Counted from the first letter of the stretch, positions 24,153 to 33,890 are shown. The stretch is DNA of 41,020 nucleotides from Asaia bogorensis (GCA_945905835.1 CAMDQJ010000024.1:1-41020); one strand, 5' to 3'. Translations and numbers: made by a program. The notes: generated by a model from the letters alone, not told the origin.

Positions 24153-26440
24153 CTACTCTGCTGAAACCGGCGATGGTGCGGCGGCCGGCTCGCGCCTCAT
24201 CCATAGGTCGAGATAGCCGAGACACATTGCGATCGCGATCGGCAGCGCGCCCAGTAAGATGAACACCAGGTCACCCGGCATGCGAAGCCATTCGAGCAGC
24301 CGCGGAACCGTGCCCGCCGTATAGGCGAGGCTGCGCGCGTGCCAATAGCCGTTGGTGATGACGTCGTGCAATTGCAGGATTCCAGCGGGAAACAGGCTGA
24401 ACACCACCATCATCGCGAGCCCGATGTTGAGCCCCCAGAACCCGCAGCGAATGTATCGCTCGAGGCGCGGCCAGGCCGCTTCGCTGGTGGTCTGGCGCAG
24501 AACGAACACCATCAGCCCGATAGCCAGCATGCCGAACACCCCCATCATCGCGGCATGGCCGTGAGTGGGTGTGAGGTTGGTGCCCATCTCGAAGTAGCTG
24601 ACGATCGGCATGTTGATGAGAAATTCGAAGATGCCGGCGCCGGTGAAATTCCAGAAGCCCACGGCCATCAGGAAATAGAACGTCCATTTGTGCCGAAACG
24701 GCGGGCTGCCCTCGCCCCGGGTCACTCTGACGAAGTCCCAGGCATCGAGTGTGATGAGCGTCAGCGGAACCACCTCGAGCGCCGAGAATGCCGACGACAG
24801 CGCCATGTTGATCTCGGTCTGGCCATTGAAGTACCAGTGATGCCCGGTGCCGATCAGTCCGCCACCGAAAACCAGGATGAGATCGAGGTAAATGACGCGC
24901 AGCGCCGTGTCGCGCTCCACCAGTCCGAGTTCGTAGAAAATGATGCCGACGATGACGGTGACGAACAGCTCGAAGAAGCCCTCGACCCACAGATGGATGA
25001 TCCAGAACCGCCAGGTATCGACGATCGTGAAATGGGTGGTGCCGTCGTAGAAAAGCGCCGGGAGATAGAACACCAGGATTGCCGCGGCGGCGATCAGGAA
25101 GAACCCGATGAGCCCGCAGCGCTCGGCATCATGGCGCGCCGGCGCCACGTTGCGCCAGAGCAGGCCGAACCAGAAGACGAGGCCAATGGCGAGCAGGATC
25201 TGCCAGGCGCGGCCGAGCTCGAGATATTCCCAGCCCTGTTGCCGAACCAGAACCAGGCGTTGCCCAGCAACTGGGCGATCCCGGCCCATTCGCCGAGCAG
25301 ACTTCCAACCGCGACGAAGACGATGGCGCCGAACAGAACGTGAATGGCAAGGCGCTGCCCGGGCGGCTCGTTGCGGCCCAGCATGCCGGCGACGAACAGC
25401 GCGCCGCCGACATAGGAGGTCGCAATCCAGAAGATAGCGAGCTGCAGATGCCAGGTGCGCAGCAGATTGCTCGGCAGGAACGCCGACAGATCGAAGCCGA
25501 AGAAATCGCCGGGCTCGGCACGGTAATGTGCGACGCCAGCGCCGACGAGGACTTGAGTGAGGAAGAGCAGCGCGGCGACGGCCATGAATTTGAGCGCGGC
25601 TCTTTGCGGTTGCGTCGTCTCGAAGACCGCAGCGAGCGGCGGCCGCGACGGACTATGCTATCCGAGATATGCGAACTTGCCGAAGGCGAGCAGCACGATG
25701 GCGGTGCCGGCAAGCAGGAACACCAGGCTGAGCACGCTGTAGATCACGGCCCCGCCGGTCAGCACGTTGCCGGCGAGTGGATCGTAGGGAAAGTTATTCG
25801 TGTAGGAATGAGACGTGCCGGGCCGGGTCGCTGTCGAGGCCCATGCGGTCCAGGCAAAGAACGCGGTCAGCTCGCGCAATTCCCGGGGATCGGAGACCGC
25901 CTTCACGGCCAACCCGCCGTTGCTGGCGGGCGTCACGAAATAGTTCGTCCAATAGCCGATCTGGCGCTTGAACGAGTCGGCGTCTGCCGCGCTCAGGGTC
26001 AAGGTCCCGGTCGAGGGGTCGTAACGGTTCTGCTTCATCGTCCGGGCGCCGCCGCCATCGATCTCGGCTTGCTGATCGGGAACGAGTTCGACATAGGGGC
26101 GTCGGAACCGCTCCTGCGCGGCACGATCGGCGACGTCGAGCGCCCAGTTGTGCAGGTATTGGGCCGAGAAGTCCGGGCCGAGATAGGCGCCATGGCCCCA
26201 TATCGTGCCGTTGTTCATGAGGCCGTGTTTGAGGAAGACTTGTTGGCCCGCGGCTACGTCATCGCTCGTAAAGAGGACGGCACCCCCGGCTTCGACGGTC
26301 CGTGCGGGGATGGGCGGTGCCTTGCGGTAGGCCTCGACGGTCACTCCGATCAGAACCGAAAAGCCGAACACCATCGTCGCGATGGCCGCAACCTTTCACC
26401 AGAGCGAAAGGCCGCCGCTACGAGCCTGTGCTGCCGCCAT
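24153..26440 (-). pseudogene. norB: Quinol-dependent nitric oxide reductase (qNOR, NorB/NorZ type), broken
   Basis: Read through, the gene spans about 762 codons, the full length of qNOR, which reduces NO to N2O in the inner membrane with quinol electrons. ATG 26440 begins MAAAQARSGGLSLW, then TGA (26396-26398), then KVAAIATMVFGFSVLIGVTV. Then come VFLKHGLMNNGTIWGHGAYL, WASTATRPGTSHSYTNNFPY, TAG at 25658-25660 after KFAYLG, LRTWHLQLAIFWIATSYVGG, a one-base deletion near 25240 between NAWFWFGN and QGWEYLELGRAWQ, HLWVEGFFELFVTVIVG (Fe-B Glu region) and GTGHHWYFNGQTEINM. Both nonsense codons stand where Trp is expected or plausible (TGG to TGA or TAG). Three independent lesions make a true pseudogene likely. 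The adjoining gap to 26642 holds the palindrome CCGATCTGCGATCGG at 26471-26485. Confidence 0.88.
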
Positions 26441-26470
26441 GCGTCGATCTCCCCGGGTTGGTTTATCGAG

Positions 26471-26485
26471 CCGATCTGCGATCGG
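26471..26485. promoter_or_regulatory. Palindrome in the qNOR/TPP-enzyme divergent gap
   Basis: CCGATC, TGC, GATCGG: exact 6-bp arms, 31 bp from the qNOR start and 157 bp from the TPP-enzyme start. A candidate regulator site. It does not resemble an FNR/NnrR box (TTGAT-N4-ATCAA), which I did not find in this gap. Confidence 0.35.
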
Positions 26486-26641
26486 TCACGATTACGCCCT
26501 CGACGGCACACCGCGGGACATCGTCTTCCTGTGCGCGGCACCTGGAAAGCATTAATTTGCCCTCCGCCGGACAAACTGAAGAAGTGGCGGCCGGAACGTG
26601 ACAAGATCGGCCGCAAGAACAGAGAGAGGAAACGCAAACCC

Positions 26642-28261
26642 ATGGCTCGCATGACCGGCGGTGACGCCATCGTCGATTCCCTGCTGCGTCACGGCATCGA
26701 CATGATCTTCGGACTGCCGGGCGTGCAGATGTACGGCCTGTTCGATGCCTTTGCCCGCAACGCCAACCGGCTGAAAGTGATCAACGCCCGGCACGAGCAG
26801 ACCACCGCCTACATGGCGATGGGCTATGCCCAGTCGACGGGCAAGCCGTCGGCCTTCACGGTGGTGCCGGGTCCCGGGGTGATGAACACCATGGGCGCGC
26901 TGACCACGGCCTGGGGCACCAACGCGCCCATCATGTGCATCACCGGCCAGGTGCCGAGCGCCATGATCGGCCGCGGCCGCGGCCAGCTCCATGAGATGCC
27001 CGACCAGCTCGCCACCCTGAAGACGCTGGTGAAATTCGCCGAGCGCATCGAGCATCCGACCGAGGCGCCGCAGGTCATGGCGCGCGCCTTCCAGGCGATG
27101 GTGTCGGGCCGTCCCGGTCCGGTCGCGGTCGAGATGCCGTGGGACATGTTCTCCGCCACCGCCGACGTCACACCGATGGACCCGCTCGGCAAGCGCGAGA
27201 ATCCCGTGCCCGATGCCGACAAGATCGCCGCCCTTGCCAAGCTGGTCGATGGCGCCCGGGCGCCGATGATCTGGGTGGGCGGCGGCGCGGTCGATGCCGG
27301 GCCGGAGATCCTGGCGCTGGCCGAGAAGATCGGAGCACCCGTCGTGTCGTTCCGCATGGGCAAGGGCGTGGTCGATTCGCGCCACCCGCTGTCGCTGGGC
27401 ACGGTCGGCGGCTTCGAGCTCTGGGACAAGACCGACCTGCTGATCGGCATCGGCACGCGGCTCGACGTGCCGATCGCGCGCTGGGCGCCGGCGCCTGCCG
27501 GCCTGAAGACGGCGCGCATCGATATCGACCCGATCGAGCATCGCCGGCAGCACGTCGACGTGGCGATCGTGGCCGATGCGGCCGACGGGGCACGCGCGCT
27601 CACAGCACTTGTGAAGAGCAAGGGCGCTGCCGCATGGCGGGCGGCAGTGGCCGCGGCCCGGGCGGCGGCAGATGCGGCGATCGCGAAAGCCGACCCGCAA
27701 TACTCCTTCATGAAGGTGTTGCGCGAGGTGCTGCCCGACGACGGCATCGTGGTCGATGAGGTCACGCAGCTCGGTTACATGATCTGGTACGGCTATCCCG
27801 TTCACCAGCCGCGCCGCCTGATCTCCTCGGGCTTCTCTGGCACGCTGGGCTACGGCTTTCCGACGGCGCTGGGCGTCAAGATAGCCAATCCCGACCGGCC
27901 GGTGATCTCGGTCGCCGGCGACGGCGGCTTCCTGTTCGGCGGCTCCGATCTCGCCACCGCCAAGCAGTTCGGCATCAACCTGGTGACGGTGGTGGTGAAC
28001 AACGCCTCGTACGGCAACGTGCTGCGCGACCAGCAGCGGCTCTACGAAGGCCGCCATTCCGGCTCGCTCCTGACCAACCCGGACTTCCAGGCCTACGCCA
28101 AGTCCTTCGGCATCGCCGCTTGGCGGGTCGATACCGCCGACGGCCTGCGCGGCGCGCTGCGCGAGGCGCTGGCCAGCGACGCGCCGGCGCTGATCGAGGT
28201 CATGTCCGACATCGCCAAGGACTATCCGCCGTACAAGTTTCATCAGCCGCGGCTGCCCTAG
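26642..28261 (+). CDS. Thiamine pyrophosphate-binding enzyme (acetolactate synthase-like)
   Basis: 539 residues from ATG 26642, preceded by AGAGAGGAAA; the frame is open far upstream, opposite the qNOR gene, without homology. Three-domain TPP enzyme: N-terminal PYR domain with GLPGVQMYGLFDAFAR and the cofactor-activating Glu52 (ARHEQTTAYMAMGYA), a central domain with APMIWVGGGAVDAG, and the PP domain with AGDGGFLFGGSDLATAKQFG and NNASYGN (about 426-458), the Mg-TPP motif. This group includes acetolactate synthase, oxalyl-CoA decarboxylase and benzoylformate decarboxylase-like proteins; the exact reaction is not readable. No regulatory small subunit is adjacent, so it is probably catabolic. 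It overlaps the nitronate monooxygenase gene (TAGTG), implying coupling. Confidence 0.9.
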   Translation: MARMTGGDAIVDSLLRHGIDMIFGLPGVQMYGLFDAFARNANRLKVINARHEQTTAYMAMGYAQSTGKPSAFTVVPGPGVMNTMGALTTAWGTNAPIMCITGQVPSAMIGRGRGQLHEMPDQLATLKTLVKFAERIEHPTEAPQVMARAFQAMVSGRPGPVAVEMPWDMFSATADVTPMDPLGKRENPVPDADKIAALAKLVDGARAPMIWVGGGAVDAGPEILALAEKIGAPVVSFRMGKGVVDSRHPLSLGTVGGFELWDKTDLLIGIGTRLDVPIARWAPAPAGLKTARIDIDPIEHRRQHVDVAIVADAADGARALTALVKSKGAAAWRAAVAAARAAADAAIAKADPQYSFMKVLREVLPDDGIVVDEVTQLGYMIWYGYPVHQPRRLISSGFSGTLGYGFPTALGVKIANPDRPVISVAGDGGFLFGGSDLATAKQFGINLVTVVVNNASYGNVLRDQQRLYEGRHSGSLLTNPDFQAYAKSFGIAAWRVDTADGLRGALREALASDAPALIEVMSDIAKDYPPYKFHQPRLP

Positions 28262-29229
28262 TGGCAACCATCGAGACGACGCTGACGCGTCTGCTGGGCA
28301 TCCAGCACCCGATCCTGCTTGCTCCGATGGGCGCGGCCGCCGGCGGAAAACTGGCCGCTGCGGTGACCCATGCCGGCGGCCTCGGCCTGCTCGGCTCAGG
28401 CTATGCCGACGAGAAGAAGATCCAGCAGGAGCTGGCGGCGGCGGGCAATGCTCGCATCGGCATCGGATTCATTCTCTGGGCGCTGGACAAGAATCCCTTG
28501 GCGCTCGATGTCGCGCTCGATGCCAAGCCGGCGGCGGTCATGCTGTCGTTTGGCGACCCGCTGCCCTACACCGCCCGCATCAAGGCGGCGGGCAGCCGGA
28601 TCATCTGCCAGGTGCAGACGCTGGAACAGGCGAGACAAGCGGCAGCGGCCGGTGCCGACATCATCATCGCGCAGGGGCGCGACGCCGGCGGGCATTCCGG
28701 GATGGCGCGCGGCACGATCGGACTGGTGCCGGCGGTCGTCGATGCCGTGGGTCCAATCCCCGTGGTCGCCGCCGGCGGCATTGCCGATGGCCGCGGGCTC
28801 GCCGCCGCCCTGTCGCTGGGTGCTGCCGGCGTGTTGATGGGTACGCGCTTCACCGCCACGGTCGAATCGCTGTGGGACCAGGCGATGAAGGAAAAGGCCG
28901 TGGCGTCCGGCGGCGACCAGACGGCGCAGACCCGGGTCTTCGACATCGTCCGCGGCCTCGCCTGGCCCGCCATCTATCCGGGGCGGGCGCTGCGCAACGA
29001 CTTCTCCGAGCAATGGCACGGCAAGGAAGAAGCGCTGCAAGGCCAGCAGAAGCAGGCGGAAGCCGGCTACCTGGCAAGCCCCGCCAATGATTTCGGCCAG
29101 CGCGTGGTCTGGGCCGGAGAGAGCGTCGATCTCGTGCGCGACATTCCTACCGCCCGCGAGGTGATCGAGCGGATCGTCGATGAGGCGGCAGCGGTCCTGC
29201 ATGGCGGCGCGGCGCTGGTGCGCGGGTGA
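28261..29229 (+). CDS. Nitronate monooxygenase (2-nitropropane dioxygenase family)
   Basis: 322 residues from GTG 28261, whose first base is the last base of the upstream stop (TAGTG). FMN-dependent TIM barrel. Family features: TRLLGIQHPILLAPMGAAAG, THAGGLGLLGSGYADEKKI, GADIIIAQGRDAGGHSG (His of the active site), VVAAGGIADGRGLAAALSLG and AAGVLMGTRFTATVE (phosphate-binding). It oxidises alkyl nitronates to carbonyl compounds and nitrite, or acts as an FMN oxidoreductase on related substrates. Co-translated with the TPP enzyme and convergent with the M20 peptidase gene. A long in-frame extension to 28120 lies inside the TPP gene and is rejected. Confidence 0.9.
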   Translation: MATIETTLTRLLGIQHPILLAPMGAAAGGKLAAAVTHAGGLGLLGSGYADEKKIQQELAAAGNARIGIGFILWALDKNPLALDVALDAKPAAVMLSFGDPLPYTARIKAAGSRIICQVQTLEQARQAAAAGADIIIAQGRDAGGHSGMARGTIGLVPAVVDAVGPIPVVAAGGIADGRGLAAALSLGAAGVLMGTRFTATVESLWDQAMKEKAVASGGDQTAQTRVFDIVRGLAWPAIYPGRALRNDFSEQWHGKEEALQGQQKQAEAGYLASPANDFGQRVVWAGESVDLVRDIPTAREVIERIVDEAAAVLHGGAALVRG

Positions 29230-29233
29230 CGCT

Positions 29234-30655
29234 CTAACTTGCCTTCCGCTCGTGGTGCGCCGCGATCATGCGCGCCACCGCCATGGTCACGCGCTTGCCG
29301 GTCGGAATGTGCAGGAACTCGTTGGGGCCGTGCGCATTGGAGTGGGGCCCGAGCACGCCGGTGACGACGAACTGGGTGTTGGGGAATTTCTCGCCCAGCA
29401 TGCCCATGAAGGGAATCGTTCCGCCTTCGCCCATATAGGCTGCCGGCCTGCCGAAGGCTTCCTGCGAGGCCTGGCCCACGGCCGTCTCGAGCCAGGGTGC
29501 GAGCGGTGGGGCGTGCCAGCCGCTCTGCCCGCCGTCGCTCTCGAACCTGACCTCCGCGACGTTGGGCGGATCGGCCTCGAGGGTGCGCTTGATCGCCGCC
29601 AGCGCCGCCGTGCCGTCGAGCGTCGGTGGGATGCGGACGCTGAGCTTGGCGGTCGAGTAGGGCAACAGCACGTTGCCGGCATCGCCCGGAACCGGATAGC
29701 CGTCCATGCCGATGGTCGCGAGCTGCGGCCGCCAGGTGCGGTTCAGCACCAGGTCGCCGAGCTCGCTCGCCATCGGCTTGGTCGTGCCGGCGAAGGGGAA
29801 ACGATCGTAGACGGCATTGCCCAGCACCTTGGCCGCAGCCTTGGCCTGTTCGATGCGTTGCGGCGGGATCTGCACGTAAAGGTCCTGCAGCTTGATCTCG
29901 CCCGTCGCCTCGTCCTCGATGCGCGACAGCAGCCCGCGCATCAGGCGGAAGGAGGAGGGCACGATGCCGGAGGCGTCGCCCGAGTGCACGCCTTCGGTCA
30001 GCACGCGGACCGTGAGCGTGCCGGCCGCGATGCCGCGCAGCGAAGTGGTGAGCCACAGCCGCTCGTAATCGCCGCAGCCGGAGTCGAGGCAGACGACCAG
30101 CGAGGGGTTGCCGATGCGCTCGATCAGGTGATCGACGTAGAACGGCAGGTCGTAGCTGCCCGATTCCTCGCAGGCCTCGATCATGATGACGCAGCGGGCG
30201 CGCGGCACGTTCTGCTCGCTGAGCGCGCGCAGCGCACACAGTCAGGCGTACATCGCATAGCCGTCGTCGGCGCCGCCGCGGCCATAGAGCTTGTCGTCCT
30301 TGCGCAGCGGGATCCACGGACCGAAGCCCTCGAACCAGCCCTTCATCTCGGGCTGCTTGTCGAGATGGCCGTAGAGCAGCACGGTGTCCTTGCCGTCGCC
30401 CGGGATGTCCATGAGGATCAGCGGCGTCCGGCCGGGCAGCCGCACCACCTCCAGCGTGGCTCCGGCGAAGGAGGCGAGCTCGCGGCGCGCCCATGCCTCC
30501 ATCAACTTGACGGCATCTTCCATGTAGCCGTGCTCGGCCCATTGCGGATCGAAGGCCGGCGACTTGTTGGGGATGCGGATGTAGTCGGTGATCGAGGGCA
30601 GGATGGCGTCGTCCCAGAACGTGCCGACGAACTGCTCGAGGCGGGTAGTGTCCAT
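29234..30655 (-). pseudogene. M20-family metallopeptidase (ArgE/DapE/ACY1 type), nonsense-interrupted
   Basis: One frame from ATG 30655 to 29234 (473 codons) is interrupted only by TGA at 30242-30244. The N-terminal part carries LLYGHLDKQPEMKGW (metal His and catalytic Asp) and LYGRGGADDGYAMYA (bridging Asp). The stop comes next, then LCALRALSEQNVPRARCVIM, EACEESGSYDLP (catalytic Glu and metal Glu), the dimerisation domain with EGVHSGDASGIVPSSFRLM, and the final metal His in GPHSNAHGPNEFLHI. Relatives usually have Ser or another small residue at the TGA position. Everything else looks conserved, so the loss is recent, is a sequence error, or is read through. The family hydrolyses dipeptides or N-acylated amino acids; the D-aminoacylase-like gene nearby acts on similar compounds. 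Confidence 0.85.
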
Positions 30656-30724
30656 GGCCCCATGTTATGCCATCGTTGACGCCGAATGAGTAGACTGACG
30701 AAAACGACAGCGGAGGGACGAGAC

Positions 30725-31564
30725 ATGAAGATCGGCATCACGATGTTTCCGACGGACTACGCAATCGCGCCGCACGAGCTCGCCATCGAGGCGGAGGCGC
30801 GCGGCTTCGAGTCGGTCTGGTTCCCCGAGCACAGCCACATCCCGACCAGCCGCAAGTCGCCGTGGCCGGGCGGCGCCGACCTGCCGAAATGGTACTACGA
30901 CACCTACGACCCCTTCGTGGCGATGGGTGCAGCCGCCGTCGTCACCAAGACGATCAAGCTCGGCACCGGCGTTTGCCTCGTGGTGCAGCGCGATCCCATC
31001 CACACCGCCAAGGAAGTCTCGACCGTCGACCGGTTGTCGAACGGTCGCCTGCTGTTCGGCATCGGCGGCGGCTGGAACGCCGAGGAGATGGCCGACCACG
31101 GCACTGAATTCGCCACGCGCTTCAAGCTGGTGCGCGAGCGCATCGAGGCGATGAAGGAAATCTGGACGCACTCCAAGCCGAAATACTCAGGCGAGCTCGT
31201 GAAGTTCGACGAGATGATGCAATGGCCCAAGCCGGTGCAGAAGCCGCATCCGCCGATCATCGTCGGCGGCGGCTTCCCGCAGGGCGCGCGCCGCGCCATC
31301 GCCTATGGCAACGGCTGGATGCCGATCGGCGGCCGCGGTGGCGACACGCTGGCGATGCTGCCGCCGTTCCGCGAGATGCTGAAGGCGGCCGGCCGCGACG
31401 CCGCCGAGGTGCCGGTCACGCTGTTCGGCACCGGCATGAATGGCGATGCGCTCAAACAAGCCCGCGACGCCGGCGTCGACCGTGTCGTGTTCGGCGTGCC
31501 GACCGAGGCCAAGGACAAGGTCCTTCCCCTGCTCGACAAGGGCGCCGCGCTCCTGCGCGGTTGA
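30725..31564 (+). CDS. Luciferase-like (LLM class) F420/FMN-dependent oxidoreductase
   Basis: 279 residues, start fixed by GGAGGGACGAG just before ATG 30725. TIM barrel of the bacterial luciferase superfamily: MKIGITMFPTDYAIAPHELA, EARGFESVWFPEHSHIPTSR, TKTIKLGTGVCLVVQRDPIH, KEVSTVDRLSNGRLLFGIGG, WNAEEMADHGTEFATRFKLV and KPHPPIIVGGGFPQGARRAI. The TIGR03619-like F420 pattern is plausible, but FMNH2 use is equally possible. It lies 70 bp from the divergent M20 gene and 51 bp ahead of the amidohydrolase gene, so it is probably co-transcribed with the latter. Confidence 0.9.
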   Translation: MKIGITMFPTDYAIAPHELAIEAEARGFESVWFPEHSHIPTSRKSPWPGGADLPKWYYDTYDPFVAMGAAAVVTKTIKLGTGVCLVVQRDPIHTAKEVSTVDRLSNGRLLFGIGGGWNAEEMADHGTEFATRFKLVRERIEAMKEIWTHSKPKYSGELVKFDEMMQWPKPVQKPHPPIIVGGGFPQGARRAIAYGNGWMPIGGRGGDTLAMLPPFREMLKAAGRDAAEVPVTLFGTGMNGDALKQARDAGVDRVVFGVPTEAKDKVLPLLDKGAALLRG

Positions 31565-31614
31565 TGGTCTCATCCCCTGCCGGTACTATTCAGGCCGCAC
31601 CCCGGAGTATCCGC

Positions 31615-33330
31615 ATGTCGTCCCCCAGCCTTGTGATTCGCAACGGCACCATCGTCGACGGGTCCGGCGGCGATCCCTATGAGGCCGACCTCGCCGTGAT
31701 CGACGGCAAGATCGCGGCGATCGGCGGCAGCATTCCCAAGGGAGTCGAGGAAATCGACGCGCGCGGCAAGCTCGTCACGCCGGGCTTCGTCGACGTGCAC
31801 ACGCACTACGACGCGCAGGCGACCTGGTCAGACCGGCTGTCGCCGTCCTCGTGGAACGGCGCCACGACCGTCCTGTTCGGCAATTGCGGCGTGGGTTTCG
31901 CGCCCTGCCATGCCGACCAGCACGCGATGCTGATCAACCTGATGGAGGGCGTGGAGGACATTCCCGAGGTCGTGCTGAGCGAAGGCCTGCCGTGGAACTG
32001 GCACAGCTTCCCCGATTTCCTCGATGCCATCGCTGCCCGCCGCTACGATGTCGATGTCGCCGCGCAGGTGCCGCATGCAGCACTGCGGGTCTATGTCATG
32101 GGCCAGCGCGGCGCCGACCGCGAGCCGGCGACCGAACAGGACCGCCGGCGCATGGCCGAGCTCACGGCCGAGGGCTTGCGCGCCGGCGCACTGGGCTTCT
32201 CGACCTCGCGCACGCTCAATCACCGCTCGGCCGACGGCAAGCACATCCCGACCCTGCGCGCCGAGGAGGCCGAGCTCACCGCCATCGCCCACGCGATGCG
32301 CGCTGAAGGCACGGGCTGGATGCAGATCGTCTCGGATTTCGAGCAGGCCGGCGAGATCCACCTGTTCCGCCGTCTGGCGAAGGAATCTGGGCGCCCCGTC
32401 ACCATCAGCCTGCTGCAGCGCGACAACCATCCCGAGGGCTGGCGCGAGCTGATGGCCGAGATCGACGCGGCCAATGCCGAGGGGCTGCGCATCACCGCCC
32501 AGGTCCGCTCGCGTCCGACCAGTGTGCTGCTGGGCCTCGAACTGTCGCAAAACCCGTTCGGCGGCCGGCCGAGCTATAAGCGCATCGCCCATCTGCCGTT
32601 TGCCGAACGCCTCGCGCTGCTGCGCCAGCCCGAGATGCGCGCGCGGATCCTGTCGGAGAGCTTCGAGGGCGACCGGCGCGGCCAGCTGATCGACCGCTGG
32701 GATCGCATGTACCCCTTCGGCGATCCGCCGGACTACGAGCCCAAGGCCGAGGACAGCGTTGCCGCCCGTGCGGCCCGCGCCGGCCGGCCGCCCGCCGAAC
32801 TCGCCTACGACCTGATGATCGAGGGCGACGGCAAGGGGATGCTGTATCTGCCGGTCACCAACTATGCCGCCGGCAATCTCGACGTGGTGCGCGACATGAT
32901 GGATGCGCCGAATTCATTGATCGGTCTCGGCGACGGCGGCGCCCATGTCGGCGTCATGTGCGACGCCACCTCCACCAGTTATCTGCTGACGCATTGGACG
33001 CGCGACCGCGGGCGAGGGTCGCTGTTTCCGGTATCCTGGGCGATCAAGCGGCTGGCGGCAGACAACGCCGCGGCGATCGGGCTTGGCGATCGCGGCCTGC
33101 TGCGGGTCAGCATGAAGGCCGATATCAATATCCTGGACTACGACAACCTGCGCCTGCGCCGGCCGGAGATCGTCTACGACCTGCCGGCCGGCGGCAAGCG
33201 GCTGCTCCAGCGCACGGACGGCTTCGATGCGACCATCGTGTCCGGTGCCGTCGTCTATCGGCACGGCGAGGCAACCGGTGCCTTGCCCGGTCGCCTGATC
33301 CGCGGCGCGCGCGGCAACGCCATCCTTTAA
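31615..33330 (+). CDS. N-acyl-D-amino-acid deacylase family amidohydrolase
   Basis: 571 residues from ATG 31615. Composite amidohydrolase: N-terminal beta-sandwich (SLVIRNGTIVDGSGGDPYEA, RGKLVTPGFVDVHTHYDAQA with the HxH metal pair), the barrel with TTVLFGNCGVGFAP (Cys ligand), GFSTSRTLNHRSADGKHIPT, and GLGDGGAHVGVMCDATSTSY (metal Asp), then LKADINILDYDNLRLRRPEI-like C-terminal sandwich. This is the D-aminoacylase group that deacylates N-acyl-D-amino acids, with some members acting on hydantoin-like or other amides. Longer than typical D-aminoacylase (about 480-500), with extra sequence around 290-370. Its stop overlaps the stop of the convergent membrane-protein gene by 4 bp. Confidence 0.9.
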   Translation: MSSPSLVIRNGTIVDGSGGDPYEADLAVIDGKIAAIGGSIPKGVEEIDARGKLVTPGFVDVHTHYDAQATWSDRLSPSSWNGATTVLFGNCGVGFAPCHADQHAMLINLMEGVEDIPEVVLSEGLPWNWHSFPDFLDAIAARRYDVDVAAQVPHAALRVYVMGQRGADREPATEQDRRRMAELTAEGLRAGALGFSTSRTLNHRSADGKHIPTLRAEEAELTAIAHAMRAEGTGWMQIVSDFEQAGEIHLFRRLAKESGRPVTISLLQRDNHPEGWRELMAEIDAANAEGLRITAQVRSRPTSVLLGLELSQNPFGGRPSYKRIAHLPFAERLALLRQPEMRARILSESFEGDRRGQLIDRWDRMYPFGDPPDYEPKAEDSVAARAARAGRPPAELAYDLMIEGDGKGMLYLPVTNYAAGNLDVVRDMMDAPNSLIGLGDGGAHVGVMCDATSTSYLLTHWTRDRGRGSLFPVSWAIKRLAADNAAAIGLGDRGLLRVSMKADINILDYDNLRLRRPEIVYDLPAGGKRLLQRTDGFDATIVSGAVVYRHGEATGALPGRLIRGARGNAIL

Positions 33331-33890
33331 AACCGGGCAATCACTTTCTCCGCGAAGTCGCCGAGGTTGCGGCGCGCCTGCGAAGTGCTTGATCCCTGGG
33401 CGGTCGTCTGCGGGTGGAAGCGCTTTACGGCGAGCACCCCCAGGACGACGAAGACCGCCAGGACGACAAGTTGTGTCCCGACGAGCGGCAGGGCGGTCGG
33501 ACTTGGCGCCAGCGGGAGCAGAAAGTCGATCTTTGCGAACGCCTGCCGGACTGCGATGACGCCGTTGAAATAGAGTTGGGTCGTGACGCCGGTCACGTAG
33601 ATCCACCGCCACGGCCCGGTCAGCCGGTGCTGGTAGAGCGCCAGCAGCGTCGGCACCAGCGCCACCAGCGACACGGCGCCGATCACGTGGCCCGGACGAA
33701 TGTGCGTGAAGGGAAACAGGAAGCCGGTCACGTCGGTGGCAATCGTACTCAGCAGGAAGACGGCAGTGAGCCCCGCCGGCTGTCGCGAGCGCAGCATGCC
33801 CAGCAGGGTGAACGCCCCGCTCGCGATTGCGATCAGGCTTATGGCCACATGCACGGCCGTGAAGGCCGACAGCGACATGCCGAGTATCAC
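33327..33890 (-). CDS. Small multi-spanning membrane protein, unknown function
   Basis: 187 residues with about five hydrophobic segments: VHVAISLIAIASGAFTLLGM, LTAVFLLSTIATDVTGFLFP, VIGAVSLVALVPTLLALYQH, a segment around IYVTGVTTQLYFNGVIAV, and LVGTQLVVLAVFVVLGVLAV. Conserved-looking His and Phe-Pro residues (TGFLFPFTHIRPGHVIG, YQHRLTGPWRWIY) recall heme- or quinone-associated DUF2306-like proteins, but I do not recognise the family with certainty. The C-terminal 35 residues are hydrophilic. Last gene of the minus-strand run after the methyltransferase, 12 bp away, so probably in the same transcript. Confidence 0.75.
   Translation of the reverse strand: MILGMSLSAFTAVHVAISLIAIASGAFTLLGMLRSRQPAGLTAVFLLSTIATDVTGFLFPFTHIRPGHVIGAVSLVALVPTLLALYQHRLTGPWRWIYVTGVTTQLYFNGVIAVRQAFAKIDFLLPLAPSPTALPLVGTQLVVLAVFVVLGVLAVKRFHPQTTAQGSSTSQARRNLGDFAEKVIARF

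Noticed and set aside
25340-26641. Long upstream extension of the TPP-enzyme frame
   Set aside because: It runs antisense through the qNOR gene; TPP-enzyme homology and a good ribosome site begin at 26642.
26396-30244. UGA recoding (selenocysteine or Trp) as the explanation for internal TGA codons
   Set aside because: A TAG also interrupts qNOR, many intact genes here end in TGA, the codons are not at catalytic Cys/Sec positions, and no SECIS-like hairpin was recognised.
29067-30542. 491-codon minus-strand frame through the M20 region
   Set aside because: Alternative frame of the M20 gene, arginine- and alanine-rich, lacking the metal-site motifs that the interrupted frame has.
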